This document shows, in pieces, positions 23,547 through 31,845 of a stretch of DNA of 50,174 nucleotides. The notes beneath the pieces are model-generated. The model saw nothing but the letters and a program-made list of their open reading frames with translations, did not search any database and was not told the DNA's origin. Numbering within the stretch: the first letter of the stretch is position 1; every line of letters begins with the position of its first letter. The translations under genes and the position numbers were made by a program. Location of the stretch: positions 1-50,174 of the forward strand of contig JALOTY010000022.1 in assembly GCA_025457665.1 (NCBI GenBank). The letters run 5' to 3'. Source of the stretch: Akkermansiaceae bacterium (lineage in GTDB: Bacteria; Verrucomicrobiota; Verrucomicrobiia; Verrucomicrobiales; Akkermansiaceae).

Positions 23547-24434
23547 TCAGGAAACAAGCTTGTTGAGCGGATACTCGATGATGCCCTCGGCACCCAGCAG
23601 CTTGAGTTCGGGGATGATGTCACGCACGACCTTTTCCTCGATGACCGTTTCGACCGCCACCCAGCCCTCTTCGGCCAGGGGTGCCACGGTCGGGCGGCGC
23701 AGGGAAGGCAGGCGCTCCAGCAAGCCGGCGAGCTTGTCGGCAGGCAAATTCATCTTCAGCCCCACCTTGTCGCGGGCATCGAGCGCCGCCTTGAGCATCA
23801 GGCGGATGCGCTCCATTTTCTCACGCTTCCACGGATCAGCCGCAGCCGCCGGGCTCGCATAAAAATGTGGGAAAGAGGTCAGCAGGGTATCGACGATGCG
23901 CAGCTTGTTCGCCCGGATCGATGAACCGGTCTCAGTGACGTCCACAATCGCATCGACGAGATCCGGGACCTTCACTTCGGTCGCACCCCAGGAAAATTCG
24001 ACTTCGGCGTTGATGCCTTTTTCCTTCAGGTATCTCTGGGTGATGCCCACACCTTCCGTGGCGATGCGCTTCCCTTCAAGGTCCTCGGGGCGGCGGATCG
24101 GGGAATCCTCGGGAACCACCAGCACCCAACGCGTCGGGCGGACGGTGGCGCGGGAGTAGGGCAGCTCGGCCAGATCCACCAACTCAGCCCCGGCTTCCGA
24201 AGCCCAATCGAGCCCGGTGATGCCGCAATCGATGAAACCCTGACCGATGTAGCGGCCGATTTCCTGGGCCCGGATGAGATAGAGATCCAGATCGGCGTCG
24301 TCCGAGGTCGGCCGATAGCCGCGCGACGACACGTAAACATTGAAACCCGCCTTCTCGAAGAGTTCGAGGGTGGGTTCCTGCAGGCTTCCTTTCGGGAGGG
24401 CCAGCTTCAGGCTTTTTTCGGTCGGCTCCGGCAT
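23547..24434 (-). CDS. hisG: ATP phosphoribosyltransferase, long form
   Basis: First step of histidine synthesis: ATP plus PRPP gives phosphoribosyl-ATP; histidine feedback-inhibits the long form. The 295-residue protein opens KLALPKGSLQEPTLELFEKAG, has the domain-I phrase RAQEIGRYIGQGFIDCGITG, and the PRPP loop region DAIVDVTETGSSIRANKLRI. The C-terminal ~75 residues (LPSLRRPTVAPLAEEGWVAVETVIEEKVVRDIIPELKLLGAEGIIEYPLNKLV) are the ACT-like regulatory domain, so no HisZ partner is needed. It stands alone here without other his genes. A promoter is visible 12 nt upstream. Confidence 0.96.
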   Translation of the reverse strand: MPEPTEKSLKLALPKGSLQEPTLELFEKAGFNVYVSSRGYRPTSDDADLDLYLIRAQEIGRYIGQGFIDCGITGLDWASEAGAELVDLAELPYSRATVRPTRWVLVVPEDSPIRRPEDLEGKRIATEGVGITQRYLKEKGINAEVEFSWGATEVKVPDLVDAIVDVTETGSSIRANKLRIVDTLLTSFPHFYASPAAAADPWKREKMERIRLMLKAALDARDKVGLKMNLPADKLAGLLERLPSLRRPTVAPLAEEGWVAVETVIEEKVVRDIIPELKLLGAEGIIEYPLNKLVS

Positions 24435-24446
24435 CGCGGGGCGGCG

Positions 24447-24475
24447 GGGATAGCGGGTGACCCGGCCGGAATCAA
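24447..24475 (-). promoter_or_regulatory. Promoter of hisG
   Basis: On the minus strand TTGATT (24475-24470), a 17-bp spacer and TATCCC (24452-24447), 12 nt before the ATG. No attenuator-like leader fits in this short distance. Confidence 0.55.
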
Positions 24476-24557
24476 GGGGAAGTTTCCACCGATTTCGCGG
24501 AAATCCCCGGCAAAGCTCAAGGAGGGCAAGGGCCGTCCGCGGGCCCTTCCTCCTACC

Positions 24558-24875
24558 TCACAGCACCTTTTTCACGAAACAGGCCTTCAGATTCAGCGCC
24601 ATGCCGTCCATTTTGCAGGAAATCTCGTGGTCGCCATCCTGGAGGCGGATGGGTTTGGATTTCGTCCCGGATTTCAAAACCTCCGAGCTTCCCTTGAGCT
24701 TCAGGTCCTGAATCATCGCCACCACGTCGCCGTCGGCCAGCACGTTGCCGTAGGCATCTTTCACCACCCTCTCTGGTGCCGACTCCTCGATTTCCCACTC
24801 ATGCCCGCAGGTCAGGCACTCGCGGCGCAGGTCATTCACGAGGATTTCGGACATCTCACACAGCGGGCAAATCAT
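24558..24875 (-). CDS. YjdM/PhnA family zinc-ribbon protein
   Basis: A 105-residue cytosolic protein. The N-terminal zinc ribbon is CPLCEMSEILVNDLRRECLTCGHEW (two CxxC pairs) and the YjdM domain follows: VVKDAYGNVLADGDVVAMIQDLKLKGSSEVLKSGTKSKPIRL, then DGHEI-like DGDHEISCKMDGMALNLKACFVKK. Despite the historical name PhnA, this family is not phosphonoacetate hydrolase; its role is unknown. The start at 24875 is directly preceded by a good promoter; an upstream start at 24911 would sit inside that promoter. It lies upstream of hisG on the same strand with a 123-bp gap. Confidence 0.92.
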   Translation of the reverse strand: MICPLCEMSEILVNDLRRECLTCGHEWEIEESAPERVVKDAYGNVLADGDVVAMIQDLKLKGSSEVLKSGTKSKPIRLQDGDHEISCKMDGMALNLKACFVKKVL

Positions 24876-24882
24876 GCCCCGG

Positions 24883-24911
24883 AGCCAAATCCCCCCATCC
24901 CCGCCTGGCAA
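24883..24911 (-). promoter_or_regulatory. Promoter of the YjdM-family gene, leaderless
   Basis: On the minus strand TTGCCA (24911-24906), a 17-bp spacer and TTGGCT (24888-24883). The -10 ends 7 nt before the ATG at 24875. Confidence 0.5.
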
Positions 24912-24973
24912 GGGTCGATTCCACGCCTCCCACCCGTTCCCGCAACTCCCTGAATTTCGAGCCTTTTCCGCTT

Positions 24974-25001
24974 GTCATCCCCGCCTTTCCCCCTAGCTTC
25001 G
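24974..25001 (+). promoter_or_regulatory. Candidate promoter of rpsA with ~120-nt leader
   Basis: TTGTCA (24974-24979), a 16-bp spacer and TAGCTT (24996-25001). The leader of about 120 nt ends in a purine-poor, A/C-rich stretch (CCAAACCAAAACAACATC) with no Shine-Dalgarno sequence, as is common for S1-dependent or self-regulated rpsA mRNAs. Confidence 0.45.
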
Positions 25002-25128
25002 CCGCCCCTAGCTTTTCTTTCCTCAAGCTGGCGCGCGGTTGGAGCCCCGTGGCGCGTCAGACAAAAATCGGGGCAACGTCGGAAGGAAAATCAAACCAAG
25101 GCAACCAACCCCAAACCAAAACAACATC

Positions 25129-26838
25129 ATGGGCACCGCACTGCTCAATAACACCAACACCGAACTCAGCGACCTCATCGATTCGAAGTTCCGCGAGTTC
25201 AAGGAAGGCACGATCGTCAAAGGCACGATCATCGAAATCCGCCCCCAAGTCGTCCTCGTGGACATCGGCTACAAGTCCGAGGGCACCATCCCCTCCTCCG
25301 AGTTCGAGGATGAGGAAATCGAAGTGGGCGACGAAGTCGAAGTCCTCCTCGAAAAACTGGAGAACGACGAAGGCATGGTCGTGCTCTCCAAGGAAAAAGC
25401 CGCCCACAAGCAAAACTGGGAAAAGATCGTCCGCGTTTACGAAGACGGCGGCCTGGTCCGCGGCAAGGTCAAGGCAGTCGTCAAAGGCGGCCTCACCGTC
25501 AACGTCGGCGTCGAAGCCTTCCTCCCCGGCTCCCAGGTGGACATCATCCCGCCCAAGGACCTTTCCGAATACGTCGGCAACATCTACGAGTTCAAGATCG
25601 TCAAGGTCAACGACGACCGCAAGAACATCGTCCTCTCCCGCCGCGAGGTCATCGAGGCCGAGCGCGCCGAACTCCGCCAGCGCTTCCTCCAGACCGTCAA
25701 GATCGGCGACCGCGTCATCGGCGCCGTCAAGAACATCACCGACTTCGGTGCCTTCGTCGACCTCCAGGGCATGGATGGCCTGCTTCACGTCACTGACATG
25801 TCGTGGGGCCGCATCAACCATCCTTCGGAAATGCTCGTGATCGGCCAGTCCGTGGAAGTGATGATCCTCGATGTCGATCGCGACAAAGAGCGCGTCTCCC
25901 TCGGCCTCAAGCAGATGTCCGACAATCCTTGGGAAGACATCGAAGCCAAGTTCCCCATCGGCACCCGCGTCAAAGGCAAGGTCACCAAGCTCCTGCCCTA
26001 CGGTGCCTTTGTCGAACTCGAACGCGGCGTCGAAGGCCTCGTCCACGTTTCCGAACTCTCCTGGGTCAAGCGCATCACCCGCCCGAGCGATGTCCTCGAT
26101 CTCGATCAGGAAATCGAAGCCGTCGTCCTCGGCATTTCCATCGAGGAACAGAAGATCTCCCTCGGTGTCCGCCAGCTCGATCCGAACCCCTGGGACGAAA
26201 TCGAAGTCCGCTACCCGATCGGTGCCACCATCAAGGGCCCCGTCCGCAACCTCACCGCCTACGGCGCATTCGTCGAACTCGAGGAAGGCATCGATGGCAT
26301 GGTCCACGTCTCCGACATGTCCTGGACCCGCAAGATCAACCACCCTTCCGAAGTTCTCAAAAAGAACGACGAAGTGGAAGCGATCGTGCTCGCCATCGAC
26401 AAGGCCAACCAGCGCGTCTCGCTCGGCCTCAAGCAGCTTGAGGACGATCCATGGAGCCACATCGACGACCGCTTCAAGGTCGGCGATCTCGTCAAGGGCA
26501 CCGTGGCCAAGATCGCTTCCTTCGGCGCATTCGTGAACCTCGATGGCGACATCGACGGCCTCATCCACATCTCCCAGCTCAGCGAAGAGCACGTGGAAAA
26601 GGTCAAGGACGTCATCAAGGTCGGCGAGGAAATCGAAGCCCGCGTCATCAAGGTGGACAAGGTCGAGCGCCGCATCGGTCTCTCGATCAAGGCCGTCAGC
26701 TACTCCGAAGAAGAGCTCAAGAAGGAAAGCGCCAGCTTCGAATCCCTCCGCCCGTCCTCCGAGATGGTCGGCCTCGAACAGGCCTTCAACCTCGCCGCCG
26801 CCGCGGCCGAGGAATGGAGCCCCTCCGACGAGGATTGA
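25129..26838 (+). CDS. rpsA: 30S ribosomal protein S1
   Basis: A 569-residue protein with six S1 RNA-binding domains at about residues 20-90, 105-172, 190-260, 277-347, 364-434 and 450-520. Domains 3-6 carry the canonical G-A-F-V-x-L and LxHxSxxSW phrases (TDFGAFVDL, LPYGAFVEL, TAYGAFVEL, ASFGAFVNL). Domains 1-2 are the diverged ribosome-binding type. S1 brings mRNA to the 30S subunit and is important in genomes with few Shine-Dalgarno sequences. The start ATG at 25129 follows an A/C-rich leader; the frame is open to 25039 but without conservation. Followed by a strong terminator. Confidence 0.97.
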   Translation: MGTALLNNTNTELSDLIDSKFREFKEGTIVKGTIIEIRPQVVLVDIGYKSEGTIPSSEFEDEEIEVGDEVEVLLEKLENDEGMVVLSKEKAAHKQNWEKIVRVYEDGGLVRGKVKAVVKGGLTVNVGVEAFLPGSQVDIIPPKDLSEYVGNIYEFKIVKVNDDRKNIVLSRREVIEAERAELRQRFLQTVKIGDRVIGAVKNITDFGAFVDLQGMDGLLHVTDMSWGRINHPSEMLVIGQSVEVMILDVDRDKERVSLGLKQMSDNPWEDIEAKFPIGTRVKGKVTKLLPYGAFVELERGVEGLVHVSELSWVKRITRPSDVLDLDQEIEAVVLGISIEEQKISLGVRQLDPNPWDEIEVRYPIGATIKGPVRNLTAYGAFVELEEGIDGMVHVSDMSWTRKINHPSEVLKKNDEVEAIVLAIDKANQRVSLGLKQLEDDPWSHIDDRFKVGDLVKGTVAKIASFGAFVNLDGDIDGLIHISQLSEEHVEKVKDVIKVGEEIEARVIKVDKVERRIGLSIKAVSYSEEELKKESASFESLRPSSEMVGLEQAFNLAAAAAEEWSPSDED

Positions 26839-26880
26839 TCCCCATCCCGCGGTCATCGCACCGCCAGCCCCTTCCAAAAA

Positions 26881-26909
26881 GCCGACCCTGTCACGGGGTC
26901 GGCTTTTTT
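26881..26909 (+). terminator. Intrinsic terminator of rpsA
   Basis: A perfect 8-bp stem GCCGACCC/GGGTCGGC (26881-26888, 26896-26903) with a 7-nt loop, followed by six T. A run of five A precedes it, so it could also work on the other strand. It lies 42 bp after the rpsA stop. Confidence 0.92.
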
Positions 26910-27007
26910 CCTTTTCCCCGCCAGCCTCCCCCCTCCCGACTCTACGGGATCCGGCCGCTTTTCTGAAAGTCGCCCCAGCCCGGCGCGGTAGCCATTGAAA
27001 CCCACCG

Positions 27008-30000
27008 ATGCCGCGATTCCGTTCCATTCCTCCCCCATCGCTCCTCTCCGCAGGGATGGCCCTGGCTTGGACCTCCGTGGGTCTCGCCGAAGAAGTGGAA
27101 TTCCGTTCCGATGTCCTGCCCCTCCTCTCGGAGTACTGTTTCCACTGCCATGGCCCCGATGCTGCCACCCGCAAGGGCGGGCTGCGCCTGGATCGCCGCG
27201 ATGACGCCCTCGCCCCCGCCGAGTCCGGCCACCCTGCCATCATCCCCGGGAAATCCGCCGAAAGCCCCCTCATCCGCCGACTCCTCAGCCATGATCCGGA
27301 ACTCGTCATGCCGCCCCCGGAGACGAAGAAATCCCTCCCCTCCGGCGCGGTCGATGTCCTCCGCCGCTGGATCGATCAGGGCGCGATCTACCAGAACCAC
27401 TGGGCCTTCGAGCCCGTGACCCGCCCGGAAGTCCCGCCCGCCCCACCCGCCGCCACGGTGCGGAATCCCATCGATCACTTCATCCTCGCCGGCCTCGCTG
27501 CCGCCGATCTCAAGCCATCGCCTGAAGCCTCCAAAACCACCCTGCTCCGCCGCGTCAGCCTCGATCTCACCGGCCTGCCACCCACCCCCGCGGAAATCGA
27601 GGCCTTCCTCGCCGACCCCGCGCCGGATGCCTACGAGCGCGTCGTCGATCGCCTCCTCGCCAGCCCCCACTACGGGGAAAAAATGTCCCTGCCCTGGCTC
27701 GATGCCGCCCGCTATGCCGATAGCAACGGCTTCCAGCAGGACGGCGACAACTTCCAATACGTCTGGCGCGATTGGGTCGTCCGCGCCCTGAACGAAAACA
27801 TGCCCTTCGACCGCTTCGCCACCGAGCAGCTCGCCGGCGACCTCCTGCCCTCGCCCACCACCGATCAACTCGTCGCCACCGCCTTCAATCGCAACCACCT
27901 CCTCAACGGCGAAGGCGGAGCCATCCCCGAGGAACAGCGGAATGTGATCCTCTTCGACCGCGTGGACGTCACCACCACCACCTTCCTCGGCCTCACCGTC
28001 GCCTGCGCCCAGTGCCACGACCACAAATACGACCCCCTTCCGCAGCGCGACTACTACCGGATGATGGCCTTTTTCAATCATGTTCCCGAAACCGGCCAAC
28101 CTGCCGGCAGCGGCCAGTACCGCATCGCGGACCCCTGGATCCACGCCGGGCCGCCGGAAGCCATGGACCAGCTCGCCCGCCTGCGCGAAACCGCCCGCCA
28201 AGCCGCTACCGCCTCGCCCGAACTCCTCGCCGAGGCCGATGCCTGGTCCCGCTCCCTGCAGGAAAAAGGCCTGCCCGCGTGGGAACCCCTCAGCCCCACC
28301 ACCCTGAGCGCCGGGCACGAGGTCGTCCTCACCTTGGAGAGCGATGCTTCCATCACCGCCTCCGGTCCCGCCCCGGATCGGAACCATTACACCCTCCAGC
28401 TTCCCGCCCTGGATTTCCCCATCACCGCCCTGCGCATCGAGGCCATCCCCGACCCCCGCCTGCCCCACGGAGGTTCCGGCCGGGCGGACAGCGGCAACAG
28501 CGTCCTCTCCCGCCTCCTCCTCTCCCACGGCAGCGAAATCCTCCCCCTTTTCACCGCATTCGCCAGCCACACCCAGGGCGGCTTCGATCCCCTCGGCATC
28601 CTCGATGAAAACCCCGAAACCGGCTGGGCCTACCACCCGGACGTCGCCCGCCCCCACACCCTCGTCGTCGCCCTCGCCCAGCCCCTCGCCCCGGGCACCG
28701 CCACGACTCTGGCCTTGCAGTTTGACTCCCGGCACCCGCGCCATCAATTCGGCCGCTTCCGCCTCTCCGCCACCGCCGCGCCCGATGCCATCCTCGCCGC
28801 CGGCCTGCCCGCGGAAATCACCCGCAGCCTCGCCCAGGGAAAAACCCCGCCAGCGGAAACACTCCGGAAGTACTACATCGATCGTAGCTCTCACCCGCTC
28901 GCCCTCGCCCGCCGGCAAATCCTCGCCACCGCGGAAAAAGCGCTCCGGGACCACGAAGCCAGCCTGCCCCGCGTCATGGTCATGTCCGATGCCCGGCCGC
29001 GCAAGACCCACATCTACGATCGCGGCAACTACCTCAGCCCCCTTGAGGAAGTCAGCCCCGGCACCCCGGAATGCCTGCCGCCCATGGCCGCAGACCTCCC
29101 CGCCAACCGTCTCGGCCTCGCCCGCTGGCTTTTCAGTCCCGATCACCCCCTCACCGCCCGCGTCCAGGTCAACCGCTACTGGCAGACCTTTTTCGGCACC
29201 GGCATCGTCAAAAGCCCCGAAAACCTCGGCGTCCAGGCCGAGCCCCCCAGCCACCCGGAATTGCTCGACTGGCTGGCCGATGAATTCCGCCGCTCCGGCT
29301 GGAACCCGAAACACCTCCACCGCCTCATCGTCACCAGCGCCACCTACCGCCAGGCCGCCCGCGTGACCCCCGAGCTGCTCGATCGCGATCCCGCCAACGT
29401 CTGGCTCGCCCGCGCCCCACGCCCGCGCCTCCCCGCCATGCTCCTGCGCGATCTCGCCCTCTCCAGCTCCGGCCTGCTCGATCCCCGGCTCGGCGGGAAA
29501 CCCGTTTACCCCTACCAACCCGCCGGCATCTGGAACGGCCTCGCCATCACCCAGGAACGCGACTTCACCTACCCCACCTCCACCGGGTCCGACCTCCACC
29601 GCCGCAGCCTCTACACCTTCTGGCGGCGCACCGTGGCTCCGGGAAACATGTTCGATGCCTCCCCGCGCCAGATCTGCTCGGTGAAACCGTCCCTCACCAA
29701 TACCCCCCTGCACGCCCTCACCACCCTCAACGATCCCACCTGGGTCGAAGCCGCCCGCGCCCTGGCCATCCGCTGCGCCGGGGAAACCGCCTCCAACGAT
29801 CCCGCCACCCTCCTCTCCCGCGCCTTCCTCCACGCCTGCTCCCGCCCCATCCGCCCGGAGGAACTCCAGGTCCTCCTCCGCAGCCACGCCGCCGCCCTCG
29901 AGCACTTCCGCGCCCAGCCCGCCGCCGCCCGGGAATTCCTTTCCCAAGGCGTCGCCGCCACCCAGCGCCCCCTCCCCGAGCCCGAACTCGCCGCCCTCGC

Positions 30001-30052
30001 CGCCGTCTGCCTGTCCATCTTCAATCTCGACGAAGCCCTCACCCGCGGTTGA
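27008..30052 (+). CDS. DUF1549/DUF1553 protein with planctomycete-type cytochrome c domain
   Basis: A 1014-residue exported protein. The signal peptide is followed by a PSD1-type haem domain (EVEFRSDVLPLLSEYCFHCHGPD, with CFHCH). DUF1549 comes next (IDHFILAGLAAADLKPSPEA to about residue 330) with a second CxxCH, CAQCHDHKYDPL. The C-terminal DUF1553 region contains NRYWQTFFGTGIVKSPENLGVQAEPPSHPELLDWLA. Such proteins are abundant in Planctomycetes and Verrucomicrobia, are paired with DUF1501 proteins and sulfatases, and are thought to help degrade complex sulfated polysaccharides; the reaction is not established. It forms a two-gene operon with the DUF1501 gene 13 bp downstream. Confidence 0.93.
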   Translation: MPRFRSIPPPSLLSAGMALAWTSVGLAEEVEFRSDVLPLLSEYCFHCHGPDAATRKGGLRLDRRDDALAPAESGHPAIIPGKSAESPLIRRLLSHDPELVMPPPETKKSLPSGAVDVLRRWIDQGAIYQNHWAFEPVTRPEVPPAPPAATVRNPIDHFILAGLAAADLKPSPEASKTTLLRRVSLDLTGLPPTPAEIEAFLADPAPDAYERVVDRLLASPHYGEKMSLPWLDAARYADSNGFQQDGDNFQYVWRDWVVRALNENMPFDRFATEQLAGDLLPSPTTDQLVATAFNRNHLLNGEGGAIPEEQRNVILFDRVDVTTTTFLGLTVACAQCHDHKYDPLPQRDYYRMMAFFNHVPETGQPAGSGQYRIADPWIHAGPPEAMDQLARLRETARQAATASPELLAEADAWSRSLQEKGLPAWEPLSPTTLSAGHEVVLTLESDASITASGPAPDRNHYTLQLPALDFPITALRIEAIPDPRLPHGGSGRADSGNSVLSRLLLSHGSEILPLFTAFASHTQGGFDPLGILDENPETGWAYHPDVARPHTLVVALAQPLAPGTATTLALQFDSRHPRHQFGRFRLSATAAPDAILAAGLPAEITRSLAQGKTPPAETLRKYYIDRSSHPLALARRQILATAEKALRDHEASLPRVMVMSDARPRKTHIYDRGNYLSPLEEVSPGTPECLPPMAADLPANRLGLARWLFSPDHPLTARVQVNRYWQTFFGTGIVKSPENLGVQAEPPSHPELLDWLADEFRRSGWNPKHLHRLIVTSATYRQAARVTPELLDRDPANVWLARAPRPRLPAMLLRDLALSSSGLLDPRLGGKPVYPYQPAGIWNGLAITQERDFTYPTSTGSDLHRRSLYTFWRRTVAPGNMFDASPRQICSVKPSLTNTPLHALTTLNDPTWVEAARALAIRCAGETASNDPATLLSRAFLHACSRPIRPEELQVLLRSHAAALEHFRAQPAAAREFLSQGVAATQRPLPEPELAALAAVCLSIFNLDEALTRG

Positions 30053-30065
30053 CCGCCCGCCCGCC

Positions 30066-31508
30066 ATGGACCCACTCCTCGCCTACCGCCGCCACCTCAC
30101 CCGCCGCCAGTTCTTCGGAAAAAGCGCCGGTGGCATCGGCGCCGCCGTGCTCGCCCAGCTCCTCCACGAAGACGGCCTCGCCGCCTCCCCCGAACTCCCC
30201 GGCCCCTCCCATTTCACGCCCAAGGCGAAACGCGTCATCGTCCTCTGGCAAGGCGGCGGCCCCTCGCAGATCGACCTCTTCGACCACAAACCCGGCCTCG
30301 AAAAACTCCGCCTCCAGGAACTCCCCGAGTCCGTCCGCTCCCGCAGCCGGCTGTCCACCATGACCTCCGGCCAAAAAGGCTTCCCCATCCTCCCCGCCCT
30401 CCGCCCCTTCCAGCCCCACGGCCAGTCCGGCACCTGGCTCTCCGAACTCATCCCCCACATCGGCAGCATCGTCGATGAGTTCTGCCTCGTCCGCTCGATG
30501 CATACCGATGCCGTCAACCACGCCCCCGGAGTCACCTTTTTCCTCACCGGCCACCAGATCCCCGGCCGCCCCAGCCTCGGCTCCTGGGTCACCTACGGCC
30601 TCGGCAGCCTCACCAGCGATCTCCCCGCCTTCGTCGTCATGACCTCCTCGGATCGGGAAAAATCCTGCGGCCAGCTCTTCTTCGATCACTACTGGGGCAG
30701 CGGTTTCGTCCCCACGAAATACCAAGGCGTCCAGTTCCGCTCGGAGGGCGACCCCGTCCTCTACCTCAGCAACCCCGCCGGCATGCCGCGGAACCTCCGC
30801 CGCAAGCTCCTCGATGACATCGCCGAACTCAACCACCGCCACCTCGATGATTTCGGCGACCCGGAGATCGACACCCGCATCACCCAATACGAAATGGCCT
30901 ATCAAATGCAGGCCAGCGTCCCCGGACTGACCGATATCTCCGACGAACCCGCCTCCGTCCTCGCCCTCTACGGGCCCGATGTCCACCGCAACGGCTCCTA
31001 CGCCCGCAACTGCCTCATCGCCCGCCGCCTCATCGAGCGCGGCACCCGCTTCGTCCAGCTCATGCATGCCGGTTGGGACCAGCACAACAACCTCCCCACC
31101 CAGTTGGAAACCCAGTGCCGGGATACCGATCAACCCAGCGCCGCCCTCGTCAAGGACCTCCGCCAGCGCGGCCTGCTCGAAGACACCATCGTCCTCTGGG
31201 CCAGCGAATTCGGACGCACCGTCTTCGTCCAGGGCGATGTCAAACAACCCCGCCACGGCCGCGACCACTTCGGCCAAGGCTACTCCATCTGGGCCGCCGG
31301 CGGTGGCTTCAAACCCGGCCATGTCCATGGCGAGACCGATGAATTCAGCTACGGCATCGCCCGCGACCCCGTAAGCATCCACGACTTCCAAGCCACCCTG
31401 CTCCACCTCCTCGGCATCGATCACGAAAAACTCACCTACCGCTACCAAGGCCGCAACTTCCGCCTCACCGACGTCCACGGGAAGCTGGTGCAGGAGATGC
31501 TGGCTTGA
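30066..31508 (+). CDS. DUF1501 family exported protein (Tat signal)
   Basis: A 480-residue protein with a twin-arginine signal, LTRRQFFGKSAGGIGAA. The body is the alkaline-phosphatase-fold DUF1501 domain: VIVLWQGGGPSQIDLFDHKP, SMHTDAVNHAPG, LTGHQIPGRPSLGSW, the late HAGWDQHNN, ASEFGRT and GRDHFGQGYSIW, each placing metal-type His/Asp residues. Function is unknown but it is the standard partner of DUF1553 proteins. Its last 33 codons, bases 31383-31480, are repeated exactly at 33524-33621 beyond the hipBA module. The extreme C-terminus (GKLVQEMLA) differs from that copy (GHIISPLLA). Confidence 0.93.
   Translation: MDPLLAYRRHLTRRQFFGKSAGGIGAAVLAQLLHEDGLAASPELPGPSHFTPKAKRVIVLWQGGGPSQIDLFDHKPGLEKLRLQELPESVRSRSRLSTMTSGQKGFPILPALRPFQPHGQSGTWLSELIPHIGSIVDEFCLVRSMHTDAVNHAPGVTFFLTGHQIPGRPSLGSWVTYGLGSLTSDLPAFVVMTSSDREKSCGQLFFDHYWGSGFVPTKYQGVQFRSEGDPVLYLSNPAGMPRNLRRKLLDDIAELNHRHLDDFGDPEIDTRITQYEMAYQMQASVPGLTDISDEPASVLALYGPDVHRNGSYARNCLIARRLIERGTRFVQLMHAGWDQHNNLPTQLETQCRDTDQPSAALVKDLRQRGLLEDTIVLWASEFGRTVFVQGDVKQPRHGRDHFGQGYSIWAAGGGFKPGHVHGETDEFSYGIARDPVSIHDFQATLLHLLGIDHEKLTYRYQGRNFRLTDVHGKLVQEMLA
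31383..31480 (+). repeat. 98-bp direct repeat, left copy (inside the DUF1501 gene)
   Basis: Bases 31383-31480 are identical to 33524-33621. The repeat encodes [20 protein letters not shown] and the next 12 residues. The offset is 2141 bp and the interval carries the NadS-like gene and hipBA. Confidence 0.93.
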
Positions 31509-31516
31509 GATCCCGC

Positions 31517-31807
31517 ATGAAAGACGAACTGTTCCAGCAACTCGCCGCCAGCCTCAAGGAAGGAGGAGCGATCCTGCGTGGCAAGAAGAAGGCCGCACGG
31601 ACGACCACCCTCAAGGCACCCGATGCCCGGGCGATCCGCAAGAAGCTCGGCCTCAGTCAGACCGGTTTTGCCAATCTCATCGGGATCAGCCCCCGGACCC
31701 TGCAAAACTGGGAACAAGGTCATCGCCAGCCCGAAGGCACCGCCCGTGCGCTTCTCCGCGTCGCCGAGTGCCATCCGGAAGCCGTCCTCGAAGCGCTTCA
31801 CCGGTGA
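31517..31807 (+). CDS. NadS-like helix-turn-helix antitoxin, orphan
   Basis: A 96-residue protein starting MKDELFQQLAASLKEGGAILRG. The helix-turn-helix is DARAIRKKLGLSQTGFANLIGISPRTLQNWEQGHRQPEGTARALLRVAECHPEAVLEAL, which matches the NadS/HigA-type antitoxin of RelE-like pairs; residues LSQTGFANLIGIS form the recognition region. Normally a RelE/HigB toxin gene lies just upstream, but here the upstream gene is DUF1501, whose stop is 8 bp before this ATG. So it is an orphan antitoxin or regulator carried with the inserted segment. It converges with hipA. Confidence 0.82.
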   Translation: MKDELFQQLAASLKEGGAILRGKKKAARTTTLKAPDARAIRKKLGLSQTGFANLIGISPRTLQNWEQGHRQPEGTARALLRVAECHPEAVLEALHR

Positions 31808-31845
31808 TGTGAATCCGCGAGACCTTGCCCCGTCCCCTCGCTGGC

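Noticed and set aside
25057..27309. 750-residue minus-strand frame over rpsA
   Set aside because: Asp/Glu/Val-rich antisense composition; the opposite frame is unmistakable ribosomal protein S1.
26942..31478. 1041- and 479-residue minus-strand frames over the first DUF1553-DUF1501 pair
   Set aside because: Gly/Ala/Glu-rich shadows with no domain; the plus frames show CxxCH and Tat motifs.
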